Below are positions 45,942-55,156 of a DNA stretch of 64,000 nucleotides, one piece after another (the first letter of the stretch is position 1; every line of letters begins with the position of its first letter). The position numbers and the translations under genes are program-made. The notes beneath the pieces were generated by a model that did no database searches, was not told the origin of the DNA, and was given only the letters and a program-made list of their open reading frames with translations. This stretch comes from Nitrosomonas sp. Nm84. Lineage in GTDB: Bacteria > Pseudomonadota > Gammaproteobacteria > Burkholderiales > Nitrosomonadaceae. The stretch is taken from positions 1 to 64,000 of the forward strand of contig NZ_QJJP01000015.1 in the NCBI RefSeq assembly GCF_003201565.1, read 5' to 3'.

Positions 45942-48734
45942 ATGGTGCACACTACTGGTAACATGCCTGATTCGATTCTTGCCACTGTCTTGCCTTTCAG
46001 TCGCTATATGCAGCGCATATTGGACAGCGAACCTGCGCGAAAAATGGCACTGCTCAAAGAACTGCAATTGCCTTTCCGCAAAGCCGCCATGCAGGCATTT
46101 CTGAATTCTCAATCTGAACATATCACCACTGAAGAAATCCTACATAGCATGCTGCGCGACTTGCGCAAACAAGTCATGCTGCGATTAACCTTACGTGATA
46201 TCAGTGGTCAGGCTGATTTATCGGAAGTCATGTCCAGCATGACCGAGCTCGCTGAAGTCACCATCAATTTTGCACTCAAGTACCATGAGAGCTGGTTAAC
46301 ACAATCCAATCGCTTTGGGTCACCCAGGGGAGAACATAGTAACACCACCCAACATATGCTAGTTGTAGCCATGGGCAAACTGGGCGGCGGCGAACTCAAT
46401 GTCTCTTCCGACGTCGACTTGATCTTTGTATACCCGGAAGATGGCGAGACCGATGGCAAAAAATCTATTTCAAACCATGAATTTTTTGCCCGTCTCGGCC
46501 GCAAACTCATTGCCAGCCTGAACGATTACACGGTCGATGGCTATGTATTCCGTGTCGATATGCGCCTGCGTCCGCATGGAGAAAATAGTCCTTTGGCAAT
46601 CAGTTTTCCCATGCTGGAAGAATATTTCATCAAACAGGGACGCGAATGGGAGCGTTATGCCTGGATCAAAGGTCGAGTCATCGCAGGACCGGGCGATGCC
46701 GAAACCGAATCGATTCTCATGGAAAAAATTGTCAGACCCTTTGTGTTCCGCAAATATCTGGATTTTGGTGCGTATGAATCGATGCGGCGCTTACATGCGC
46801 AATTACGCAAGGAAGTCGAACGCCGGGAGATGCACGACAACATCAAATTAGGTCCCGGCGGTATTCGTGAAATAGAATTTATTACGCAGGTTTTTCAGTT
46901 GATCCGCGGAGGTCGCGATGTCGATCTGTGTATTCGACCGACACTCAGCGTTCTAGAACGTTTACAAAAAAAACAACAGCTGCCGCAGCAAGCGGTTACG
47001 GACCTCACACAGGCCTATCACTTCCTGCGCAAACTGGAACACCGTCTGCAATATCTGGATGATCAGCAAACACAAACACTCCCTTTAAATCCAGCCGACC
47101 AAAGTCTGATCGCAACCGCGATGGACTTTCCAGATTACACAAGTTTTATGCAACAATTGGATGTACATCGCAAGAACGTAACACGTCAATTTGAGCTCAT
47201 TTTTGCCACTCCCAGGAAATCACCCACCCACGACATGCTGGCTTATTTCTGGCAAGCTGAAACACAAGATATTTCACAGACAGAAGCAGCCGCCACACAG
47301 CTGAGCACCATGGGGTTTACCGAACCTGCAAAAATTTCAGAACGGTTACGGTTGTTTTATCACAGCACCGCCTATCACCAGCTACCCAAATCCAGTCAAC
47401 AACAAATCAACACACTGGTTCCGATGATGGTCGAGGCTGTTGCTGAATTACCACCCGTTGAGACTACACTGGAACGCACGTTGCAGTTACTCGAAAAGAT
47501 CAGTTCGCAGACCTCCTATCTGGCACTCTTGCTGGAGCACCCTCATACATTACAACGTGTTGCAGAGCTCGTCAGCGTCAGCCAGTGGGCTAGTGACTAT
47601 CTGGGGCGACACCCTATTCTATTAGATGAATTATTGCGCCATGACGCACCGCACCCTGTCCCGGACTGGAATGCACTCAGCAATGAATTGGTCTATCAGT
47701 TGAATCATGTCGACAATCCCAAAAATGACGTGGTCGAATGGCAAATGGACGTTCTGCGGCACTTCCAGCACGCCCAAGTATTCCGCTTATTAGTCACCGA
47801 TCTGGAAGGCTCGCTACTGCTCGAAACACTGAGCGATCACCTAACCGCACTGGCCGATCTGGTGCTGGATACCGTATTGAACCTCGCCTGGCTCGGCTTA
47901 AAAAAACGCCACTGCGAGAAACCCGCGTTTGCCATCATCGGTTATGGCAAACTGGGAGGAAAAGAGCTCGGTTATGCATCCGATCTCGATATGATTTTTG
48001 TATATGAAGATCATCATCCTGATGCTGCGGAGATTTACACCAAGCTCGGGCAAAGTATCAATGCATGGTTGACCCGCCACACTTCAGCAGGCTTATTGTA
48101 CGAAACGGATTTGCGCCTGCGCCCCAATGGTGCCGCCGGTTTATTGGTCAGTTCGATGGAAGCTTTTGCGCAATATCAGCATGAACAAGCTTGGGTTTGG
48201 GAACATCAGGCATTAACTCGGGCGCGTTTCGTCGTGGGCGACAAACAAGTAGGAGAAGCTTTCGAAAACACCCGCAAAGAAATTTTGTGTAAGCCGCGCA
48301 ATTTAATCGAGCTCAAACAAGAAATTTTAAAAATGCGTGAAAAGATGCTGGATATTCATCCTAACCCAACCAATTTATTTGATATCAAGCACGACCGTGG
48401 CGGTATAATTGATGTGGAATTCATTGTGCAATATCTGGTACTGGGCTACGCCAACCAATATCCACAATTAACCAGCAACATTGGCAACATTGCACTGCTA
48501 AAGCTGGCGGGTGAACTGGGACTCGTACCCGCTGAAGCCGCCACCAAAGCACGGACCGCCTACCGCGAATACCGTCGCCTGCAACACCGCCTAAGATTAG
48601 GCGGCGAGCCGGAATTGTCAGGCGCCACCGTTTCAAGAGACAAATCGCAAAAATTCGCACGTATCGCAGCCGACCGCTTGAGCAATGACCGCATGGCAGT
48701 ATTGCAATTATGGGAAGAAGTTTTTCGGCTGTAG
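45942..48734 (+). CDS. glnE: Bifunctional glutamine synthetase adenylyltransferase/adenylyl-removing enzyme
   Basis: About 930 residues. Start chosen at 45942 (MVHTTGNMPDSILATVLPFS); 45903 and 45963 are alternatives. Two nucleotidyltransferase domains are visible: the adenylyl-removing domain with MGKLGGGELNVSSDVDLIFV near 150 and the adenylylating domain with GYGKLGGKELGYASDLDMIF near 665. Between and after them are helical regions including GPGGIREIEFITQVFQLIRG. GlnE modifies glutamine synthetase under PII control. Antisense frames over its 3' end are shadows. Confidence 0.93.
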   Translation: MVHTTGNMPDSILATVLPFSRYMQRILDSEPARKMALLKELQLPFRKAAMQAFLNSQSEHITTEEILHSMLRDLRKQVMLRLTLRDISGQADLSEVMSSMTELAEVTINFALKYHESWLTQSNRFGSPRGEHSNTTQHMLVVAMGKLGGGELNVSSDVDLIFVYPEDGETDGKKSISNHEFFARLGRKLIASLNDYTVDGYVFRVDMRLRPHGENSPLAISFPMLEEYFIKQGREWERYAWIKGRVIAGPGDAETESILMEKIVRPFVFRKYLDFGAYESMRRLHAQLRKEVERREMHDNIKLGPGGIREIEFITQVFQLIRGGRDVDLCIRPTLSVLERLQKKQQLPQQAVTDLTQAYHFLRKLEHRLQYLDDQQTQTLPLNPADQSLIATAMDFPDYTSFMQQLDVHRKNVTRQFELIFATPRKSPTHDMLAYFWQAETQDISQTEAAATQLSTMGFTEPAKISERLRLFYHSTAYHQLPKSSQQQINTLVPMMVEAVAELPPVETTLERTLQLLEKISSQTSYLALLLEHPHTLQRVAELVSVSQWASDYLGRHPILLDELLRHDAPHPVPDWNALSNELVYQLNHVDNPKNDVVEWQMDVLRHFQHAQVFRLLVTDLEGSLLLETLSDHLTALADLVLDTVLNLAWLGLKKRHCEKPAFAIIGYGKLGGKELGYASDLDMIFVYEDHHPDAAEIYTKLGQSINAWLTRHTSAGLLYETDLRLRPNGAAGLLVSSMEAFAQYQHEQAWVWEHQALTRARFVVGDKQVGEAFENTRKEILCKPRNLIELKQEILKMREKMLDIHPNPTNLFDIKHDRGGIIDVEFIVQYLVLGYANQYPQLTSNIGNIALLKLAGELGLVPAEAATKARTAYREYRRLQHRLRLGGEPELSGATVSRDKSQKFARIAADRLSNDRMAVLQLWEEVFRL

Positions 48735-49051
48735 CCCTCGCAAAATTAATTTTTAAATATGCACCATGACATGCTAGAAGACCAGAGGACTCGATTTCTG
48801 TGATTATTGATCCATTCTGCGTGCTAAAACAACAGGCCAAACCCTGCTTCGGTCTATTCGTAGAACCACAAAGTAGGACATCTTGCGAAATAATGTAGGA
48901 CAAATTGCAATATTGTACTAAATTTGTTTTGGATGTAACCGTTACCATCCCTGTTCTAGTAGAATTACTCAATAAGAAAAATTGGCACAATTCCTGCTGG
49001 CAACATCACACACACTTGATGTGTCCAACTTAACTTTAAGGAGAATCACTC
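48735..49051. other. Intergenic region with the pilin promoter
   Basis: 317 bp. A minus-strand frame overlaps it but is the shadow of glnE. Apart from the sigma-54 promoter at 48983-48997 it is AT-rich and without a gene. Confidence 0.5.
48983..48997 (+). promoter_or_regulatory. Sigma-54 (-24/-12) promoter of the pilin gene
   Basis: TGGCACAATTCCTGC: GG and GC elements separated by exactly 10 bases, matching the consensus TGGCAC-N5-TTGC except one base. Transcription would start near 49010, giving a leader of about 40 nt to the AAGGAG site at about 49038 and the ATG at 49052. Type IV pilin genes are classically transcribed by RpoN with the PilR activator; no pilSR genes are in the window. Confidence 0.7.
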
Positions 49052-49534
49052 ATGCAAGCACAAAAAGGTTTTACGTTGATTGAATTAATGATCGTTGTCG
49101 CAATTATTGGTATTTTGGCTGCTGTGGCGGTACCTGCATATCAAAACTATACTTTGAAAGCGCGATTTAGCGAAGTTGTTGCCGCAGGTTCGCCTTATAA
49201 ATTAGCATTAGAAGTATGCGCACAAGACGGACGTTGTAATGCTGGCGGCACCTTTACTGCAATATCTGTTGCATCTGGAGTACCAGATGCCGCAGCAATT
49301 ACTGCTGGCATTCCTGGTATTTCATCTTCAACGGCAGCTTCTCCATTCGACCCAGCTGGAGTAACTTTAGCAATAGCAGGCGGCGTAGCTACATTAACCC
49401 TTGTTCCAAGAGCAGTTAGCGGAATAGTTGTTGGAGATACCTATGTCTTGACAGGTACACTTCAAGCAGACGGAAAAATTACATGGGCAAGAACTGGCGG
49501 TTGCACAACACGTGCTGCTGGTGCCATTTGCTAA
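49052..49534 (+). CDS. pilA: Type IV major pilin
   Basis: 160 residues. A very short leader MQAQKG is followed by the conserved N-methylated helix [20 protein letters not shown], with the Glu at position 5 of the mature protein. The globular part carries VCAQDGRC and, at the end, a second pair [12 protein letters not shown] forming the likely C-terminal disulfide loop. It is cut by PilD and assembled into a surface fibre for attachment, twitching or DNA uptake. AAGGAG precedes the start. A single gene, with its own sigma-54 promoter and terminator. Confidence 0.93.
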   Translation: MQAQKGFTLIELMIVVAIIGILAAVAVPAYQNYTLKARFSEVVAAGSPYKLALEVCAQDGRCNAGGTFTAISVASGVPDAAAITAGIPGISSSTAASPFDPAGVTLAIAGGVATLTLVPRAVSGIVVGDTYVLTGTLQADGKITWARTGGCTTRAAGAIC

Positions 49535-49565
49535 TATAAATCTTATTCTTTGTTCTATCTAGCAC

Positions 49566-49638
49566 GTAGGTTGGACTGAACGAAGAGATGCCCAACACAA
49601 GCTCTGAACGTTGGGCTTCATTCCTCAACCCAACCTAC
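49566..49638. repeat. Imperfect inverted repeat after the pilin gene
   Basis: Arms of about 31 bp: CGTAGGTTGGACTGAACGAA, then GAGATGCCCAAC, against GTTGGGCTTCATTCCTCAAC, then CCAACCTAC, around a loop ACAAGCTCTGAAC. This GTAGGTTGG type of repeat is of the kind found scattered in many bacterial genomes. It would form a long hairpin in the pilin transcript. Confidence 0.6.
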
Positions 49639-49654
49639 ATACTTAATGTTTTAA

Positions 49655-49695
49655 CAAAAAACCGTCTCTAACCAAGGCGGTTTGCTATTTTGTTA
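49655..49695 (+). terminator. Rho-independent terminator downstream of the pilin gene
   Basis: AACCGTCT pairs with AGGCGGTT around CTAACCA, with a preceding A run and a following TTGCTATTTTG. It lies about 120 bp after the pilin stop, beyond the inverted repeat. Confidence 0.6.
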
Positions 49696-49746
49696 TGATT
49701 TGCGATTGCACACAGCCCACGTAGGGTGCAATAATCATCGGACATT

Positions 49747-50082
49747 TCAATCAATACGTTTTGATTGAAAGCATTGATAAACACCGAAACTACGCCTTCC
49801 ATCGACAATTTCCGAAATGGGAACAATGGTATCGCCCCCCATCAGACCCGCTTCATTGCGCGCAAGATCCGCAAGTTCGCCGGTAACTTTCTCTGCATCA
49901 CGGTCGAATATGATTTGATCGACAACTTTCGCATTCGCATTCCCCAACTTTTTGCAGGACTCGACTGCTTTGACCGATTGCACCAGGCGTACGCTCTCGC
50001 CTTTCGAAGTAACTTTAACCCACGTGCAGGAAGACAGTATTAAACTACCGCATATACATATGGCGATCAGGATTTTTTTCAT
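49747..50082 (-). CDS. DUF4156 lipoprotein
   Basis: The start at 50082 (MKKILIAICICGSLILSSC) gives a clean lipobox LSSC; the frame also has an ATG at 50088. About 111 residues. The mature part shows VKVTSKGESVRLVQSVKAVE, DRDAEKVTGELADLARNEAG and GGDTIVPISEIVDGRRSFGV, matching small envelope lipoproteins of DUF4156. Function unknown. The gene is convergent with pilA; the spacing and terminator separate them. Confidence 0.8.
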   Translation of the reverse strand: MKKILIAICICGSLILSSCTWVKVTSKGESVRLVQSVKAVESCKKLGNANAKVVDQIIFDRDAEKVTGELADLARNEAGLMGGDTIVPISEIVDGRRSFGVYQCFQSKRID

Positions 50083-50345
50083 TACCAAGCCTCATTACTA
50101 ATCAAATTATCGATAAAATCATTGGTGTGTTCTATTTCTGATTCCGGGTTTTGCATTCAATGGTCATATGATATGCCAACGGGAACAGGATTTGAACAGG
50201 ATGTTCACTGCTTGCACAAACACCAGCCAGCAATTGACTTAACCGGAGCAAACCGGTAAAAGCTTACTACGAGCCATGATAGAAATTGCATCATCAGCTC
50301 GGATCAGCTTCTGCTAGGCTAATGCCTTCACATTACTAACAATCC

Positions 50346-52109
50346 ATGGCAAACCTTCCCCCAAGCCCCCAAACCCGCTGGCAAGCCGTCAAAATGGCAG
50401 CCCGGTTTATCTCACCCTACAAACGCCAAGTCATCTACAGCTTGTTGGCTTTGTTATTCACAGCGACAATCACGTTGTCAATCGGACAAGGTATCCGCTT
50501 GCTGATTGATCAAGGATTCGCGACACAATCGAAAGATCTGTTGAGTCAATATGTGGTGATATTTTTGCTGCTGGTGATTGCTCTAGCTATCGGCACGTTT
50601 ACCCGCTATTACTGGGTTACGTGGTTGGGTGAGCGTGTCATTGCGGATATCCGCCGCACAGTATTCAACCATCTGATCCATTTGCATCCGGGCTTTTTCG
50701 AGGAAAACCGCAGTCTCGAAATTCAGTCGCGTCTGACCGCCGATATGACATTGCTGCAAACCGTGATCGGATCGTCCGTTTCATTCGCGCTACGCAACTT
50801 GATTATGATGCTGGGCGGCATTATCTGGTTATTCATCACCAATGCAAAACTGACCGCACTGGTAACGATTTGTGTGCCACTGGTGGTCATTCCCATTTTG
50901 ATCTACGGTCGCCGGGTACGGCATCTGTCGCGACAAAGCCAGGACAGAATCGCTGCGGTAGGCGCGTATGTCGGCGAGGTACTCGGGCAAATTAAAACGG
51001 TACAAGCTTACAATCACCAATCCATCGACCAACGTATATTTCACGATCAAGTGGAAGAAGCTTTTGCGGTTGCCAAACAACGCACTACGCAGCGCGCACT
51101 ACTCGTCACCATTGTCATCGTATTGGTGCTAGGTGCGGTAGGCCTGATGTTATGGGTGGGTGGCATTGATGTGATTGAAGGCCGCATCAGCGGTGGCGAA
51201 TTGGCTGCTTTTATTTTCTATAGTGTCATTGTAGGTTCGGCTGTCGCTTCCATTTCGGAAGTTATCGGTGAGTTGCAACGTGCCGCCGGTGCCGCCGAAC
51301 GGACGATGGAATTATTACGGGCTCCCAATCTGATCCAGTCCCCAGCAACGCCTCAACCATTGCCTAAAGTATCTGGCAATATCGAGATTGATCAATTGTG
51401 CTTCGCTTATCCTTCCCGCCCCGACGTGCTTGCCATCAATGAACTGACACTCACCATCCGGGCCGGCGAAACGCTGGCGCTGGTAGGTCCTTCCGGTGCC
51501 GGCAAATCAACGTTGTTTGATTTGCTGCTGCGCTTTTTTGATAGTCAATCCGGTTGCATCAAACTGGAAGGAATTGATATCCGACATCTGGATCTTTTTG
51601 CCTTACGCCGGTGCTTTGCGCTGGTGTCACAGAATCCGGTGCTGTTTTTTGGCACCATCAGTGACAATCTGCGCTATGCTCGCCCTGACGCCACCGATGC
51701 CGAAGTGGAAGCGGCTGCTGAGGCCGCTTACGCGCACGATTTCATCTGTAAGCTGCCGCAAGGTTATCAAACGCACTTAGGCGATTCAGGGTTAGGATTA
51801 TCAGGTGGACAAAAGCAACGATTGACCATCGCACGCGCCCTGTTGGCCGATGCACCGATTCTGTTGTTGGATGAAGCAACCAGCGCATTGGACGCGCAAA
51901 GTGAACATTGGGTGCAACAAGCATTGCAGCGATTGATGCATAATCGCACGACATTGGTTATCGCCCATCGCCTGGCTACCGTACAATCCGCAGACCGGAT
52001 TGCCGTGCTCGATCATGGCCATCTGGATGCACTGGGCACACATACCGAGTTACTGCAATCCAGTGCGCTGTATGCGCGCTTGGCTGCACTACAACTGCAA
52101 CCGCAGTAG
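50346..52109 (+). CDS. ABC exporter, MsbA-like half-transporter (membrane and ATPase domains fused)
   Basis: 587 residues. Six hydrophobic segments in the first 300 residues, then an ATPase domain with Walker A GPSGAGKST, signature LSGGQKQR, Walker B ILLLDEATSALD and the switch histidine in IAHRLATV. Half-transporters of this type form homodimers in the inner membrane and export lipids, peptides or drugs. MsbA proper flips lipid A core; the family is broader, so I do not assign the substrate. A single gene, convergent with hpnG with 10 bp between stops. Confidence 0.88.
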   Translation: MANLPPSPQTRWQAVKMAARFISPYKRQVIYSLLALLFTATITLSIGQGIRLLIDQGFATQSKDLLSQYVVIFLLLVIALAIGTFTRYYWVTWLGERVIADIRRTVFNHLIHLHPGFFEENRSLEIQSRLTADMTLLQTVIGSSVSFALRNLIMMLGGIIWLFITNAKLTALVTICVPLVVIPILIYGRRVRHLSRQSQDRIAAVGAYVGEVLGQIKTVQAYNHQSIDQRIFHDQVEEAFAVAKQRTTQRALLVTIVIVLVLGAVGLMLWVGGIDVIEGRISGGELAAFIFYSVIVGSAVASISEVIGELQRAAGAAERTMELLRAPNLIQSPATPQPLPKVSGNIEIDQLCFAYPSRPDVLAINELTLTIRAGETLALVGPSGAGKSTLFDLLLRFFDSQSGCIKLEGIDIRHLDLFALRRCFALVSQNPVLFFGTISDNLRYARPDATDAEVEAAAEAAYAHDFICKLPQGYQTHLGDSGLGLSGGQKQRLTIARALLADAPILLLDEATSALDAQSEHWVQQALQRLMHNRTTLVIAHRLATVQSADRIAVLDHGHLDALGTHTELLQSSALYARLAALQLQPQ

Positions 52110-52119
52110 CAGCTGAATT

Positions 52120-52902
52120 TTATACCGATCGATCGGCTGCTTGACTATCCAATCCGGCACCAGCCGATTGAATCACCCTTGACAGCGTTTTGCGTGCGGC
52201 ACGCATACCAACTCCCATCTGAAGCAGCGTATTCACATGGACTGAACGTTTAAGTAATAGCACGAGCAGGCACATTGAATTTACTCCTCCATCCGGATAT
52301 ACCGCACTGAGAAGTGCTTGCGGCGGGGAAAATTGAAGTGGATCGATAATAGCGCGTACAGCGATAAAAGGAATACCTGCTGCTGCAGCAACTTCAGCAA
52401 TAGCGCCGCTCTCCATATCCACCGCACAAGCACCTGTTGCTTGCGCCAAGTGCCGTTTTGCTTGTATATCCGTCAATGGCACTGCGCTGTTCGCCAGTAT
52501 GCCGTTGACCACGACGATATCGGCCGGAAGCATTTGTTGTAGTCGATTGCGCCATACCGTGGTGATGGAAAACTGTTCTCCGACATGGATAATATCCGGA
52601 AGAATCAGATCGCCCGGTTTCAAATTGGCATCCAATGCGCCGGCAACACCGAAACTCACCAATGCAGTAGCGCCATGCTGGCACAATCCCTCTGCCGCTG
52701 CCTGTGCTGCTTGTGCGCCCATGCCACTTAACCACAAAACCGCATGGTCGCTAACCTGCACCATTTCGTTGAATGGAATATGCGCTGATGAAACACAGCG
52801 GGCTTCAGCCCGCAACGCCGTCACCAGGCCGATTATATGCATATTGTCAGGAATTTGTCGGACTTGAGCAATCGTAACGAACCAGCAGGATAGCGAGGAC
52901 AA
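52120..52902 (-). CDS. hpnG: Hopanoid-associated nucleoside phosphorylase-like protein HpnG
   Basis: 260 residues. The nucleoside phosphorylase fold shows HIIGLVTALRAEARCV, SFGVAGALDANLKPGDLILP and AVDMESGAIAEVAAAAGIPF. Adjacent to shc this protein is HpnG, which releases adenine from adenosylhopane on the way to bacteriohopanepolyols. It lies 69 bp after shc on the same strand. The hpnH gene needed for adenosylhopane is not in the window. The first 20 residues, before IIGLVTALRAEAR, may be a late-start artefact. Confidence 0.85.
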   Translation of the reverse strand: MSSLSCWFVTIAQVRQIPDNMHIIGLVTALRAEARCVSSAHIPFNEMVQVSDHAVLWLSGMGAQAAQAAAEGLCQHGATALVSFGVAGALDANLKPGDLILPDIIHVGEQFSITTVWRNRLQQMLPADIVVVNGILANSAVPLTDIQAKRHLAQATGACAVDMESGAIAEVAAAAGIPFIAVRAIIDPLQFSPPQALLSAVYPDGGVNSMCLLVLLLKRSVHVNTLLQMGVGMRAARKTLSRVIQSAGAGLDSQAADRSV

Positions 52903-52971
52903 ATTTTCACGATTCTGAGGCGCATAGCATGACTATGCAACAAGGAATCGAGGAAATACGAACTGCTACTC

Positions 52972-55005
52972 CTACTGGTGCAGTAGATTAGTTTCAAGTT
53001 CGACAGACTCCAAAGTTCTGGTCAGCGCACGGTAACGCGCCAGCGCCCAGAGCGGGAAGAATTTTGAATAACCGTGATAACGCAGATAGAAAACGCGCGG
53101 AAAACCAGGTGCGGTAAACCAAGGGTCTTCCCACAAGTGGTCACTCGCTTGATTGCGCAGCAAGTAGCCGATACCTTTACGTACAGATTCACTATTGACT
53201 TCACCGGCCGCCATCAAGCCCAATACCGCCCACGCTGTTTGAAAGGCAGTACTGGTTTCAGCAAATTGTCCTGCCAGTTTGCTATCCAAATAGGAGTCGT
53301 TGGTTTCACCCCAACCACCATCCGCGCGCTGCACGGAATTTAACCATTTTACGGCACGGCGTACTGACGTATGTTGCATATCGAACTTGGCCAAGCGAAA
53401 TGCTTCCAGCACAGACCATGTGCCATAGATATAATTGGTACCCCAGCGCCCGAACCAGGCGCCGTTTGATTCCTGTTCCCGTAACAAGTAACTGATACCA
53501 CGCAGCACCGCATGCTGGTGATGCTGCTTACCATATTTTCCAAGAAAACCGACGCAACGCGCTGTTACATCGCTGGTAGGCGGATCGATCAATGCACCGT
53601 GATCGGCAAAAGGAATCTCATTCAGATAGTGATAGGTGTTATCGATGTCAAAGGCTGCAAAACCACCATTGCGCGATTGCATGCCGAACAACCAGTTGGC
53701 TGCGCGTTCTAGGGCCTTCTGGTAACGCTGCGAATCGCCTTGATCCAGTGCCCAGGCCACTGCAGCCGTATCGTCGAGATCTGGATAATGCGGGTTCGCA
53801 TACTGAAAAGCCCAGCCACCACCCGGCAAATCCGGCCGTTTATCACGCCAATCGCCAGGTTCATCCAGAATCTGTTGTTCCACCAACCAATCCAGCGCTT
53901 GCAACACCGGTTTCTGATCCGTTGTTGGGTCTTCCTGTAATGCCAGACTTGTCAGCACCGTATCCCAGACAGGCGAGGTACAAGGCTGACACCAAACACG
54001 TTCTCCTTCATCGACCAGCAATCCGCGCAACGCGTTACGACATTGCACCCGGTTAGGGTGATCATAGGCATAGCCCAACAATGTCAATGCTTCATGCGCA
54101 TTGACCATGGCGGGAAAAATAGCGCCAATGCCACATTCGCCATTCAGACGTTCGAGTGTCCAGCTTTCTGCGCGACGTATCGAATATTGACGCACCGATT
54201 GAGGCAACTTGGGCTCCACCCGCGACAATACACGTTCAACCAACATAAAAATGCGTTTAAGCAATGTCTCCGCTTGCGGAAAATAGTTTGTTTCCTCTTC
54301 CGGTGGAACAATAAACAATTCACGAATATTCACTTGACGCGGATTGATAGCACGTGCCCTCATCGTACACAAGATGGATAAAGGTACCATAACGGTTCGC
54401 GACCAGTAGGAAACCTTGCTGAGGTGGAAAGGAAACCAACGCGGCAGTAGTACCAGTTCCGAAGGCACAACAGGCACACCGCGCCACGGGATCTGATCAT
54501 ACATTGCCAGCAGCAAGCGCGTAAAAACGTTAGCTTTGGCCGCACCACCGCGTTCTAGAATAGCTTCTCGTGCGCGCACCATATGCGCTGCATCGGGAGA
54601 ATCGCCCACCAGCTTCAGGGCATAATACGATTTAATGGTGCAACTGATATCAAATGCGCCGCCATAATATAACGGCCATCCGCCATGCGCCATGTCCTGT
54701 TTATCACGGATAAAACGCGCAATTTTATTCTCCAGAATGACATCGATTTCATCCATGAAGTGCATCATCAGAATATATTCTGCCGGGATGGTACAATCCG
54801 CTTCGAGTGGGAAACACCAGTGTCCATCTGGATTCCGCAAAGACAACATCGCCGTGCGAGCTTGGGAAAATTTCTTTTCCAGCTCGTCAGCATTGATTCT
54901 TTCACGACTCGAGTCGGCTGTTATATCCGCTAAAGGTGCTTCGTTCTCAAAAACGAAATCATTCCGTTGTTGCGATATGTTAGATTTTCTTTGAGATCCG
55001 TTCAT
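52972..55005 (-). CDS. shc: Squalene-hopene cyclase
   Basis: 677 residues, typical length. The catalytic DXDD motif is in YPDLDDTAAVAW at about residue 410. Several QW repeats are visible, for example QNGGF-type MQSRNGGFAAF, NGAWFGRWGTNYIYGTWSVL and ADGGWGETNDSYL. The enzyme turns squalene into hopene, making membrane hopanoids. Its neighbours hpnG (downstream) and mlaA (upstream) fit a role in envelope lipid. Start MNGSQRKSNISQQRNDFVFE at 55005. The squalene-making genes hpnCDE are not in the window. Confidence 0.95.
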   Translation of the reverse strand: MNGSQRKSNISQQRNDFVFENEAPLADITADSSRERINADELEKKFSQARTAMLSLRNPDGHWCFPLEADCTIPAEYILMMHFMDEIDVILENKIARFIRDKQDMAHGGWPLYYGGAFDISCTIKSYYALKLVGDSPDAAHMVRAREAILERGGAAKANVFTRLLLAMYDQIPWRGVPVVPSELVLLPRWFPFHLSKVSYWSRTVMVPLSILCTMRARAINPRQVNIRELFIVPPEEETNYFPQAETLLKRIFMLVERVLSRVEPKLPQSVRQYSIRRAESWTLERLNGECGIGAIFPAMVNAHEALTLLGYAYDHPNRVQCRNALRGLLVDEGERVWCQPCTSPVWDTVLTSLALQEDPTTDQKPVLQALDWLVEQQILDEPGDWRDKRPDLPGGGWAFQYANPHYPDLDDTAAVAWALDQGDSQRYQKALERAANWLFGMQSRNGGFAAFDIDNTYHYLNEIPFADHGALIDPPTSDVTARCVGFLGKYGKQHHQHAVLRGISYLLREQESNGAWFGRWGTNYIYGTWSVLEAFRLAKFDMQHTSVRRAVKWLNSVQRADGGWGETNDSYLDSKLAGQFAETSTAFQTAWAVLGLMAAGEVNSESVRKGIGYLLRNQASDHLWEDPWFTAPGFPRVFYLRYHGYSKFFPLWALARYRALTRTLESVELETNLLHQ

Positions 55006-55156
55006 ATATTCCTAAGCGCTATGGCTGTTACAAATTTTCCAATAGGTATACATGCATATACCACCCAGTAGCTCTACTTTATTCACTTAAAGACTCTTAT
55101 CATCTGTCAGTATCATTAACCTTGAGGCGTCTGACTATAAAACCCTATAACCAAGG

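Noticed and set aside
48421-48990. 189-codon minus-strand frame over the end of glnE
   Set aside because: Antisense shadow of glnE for most of its length; the product has no domain.
53592-54056. 154-codon plus-strand frame inside shc
   Set aside because: Fully inside the shc coding region on the opposite strand, with no family resemblance.
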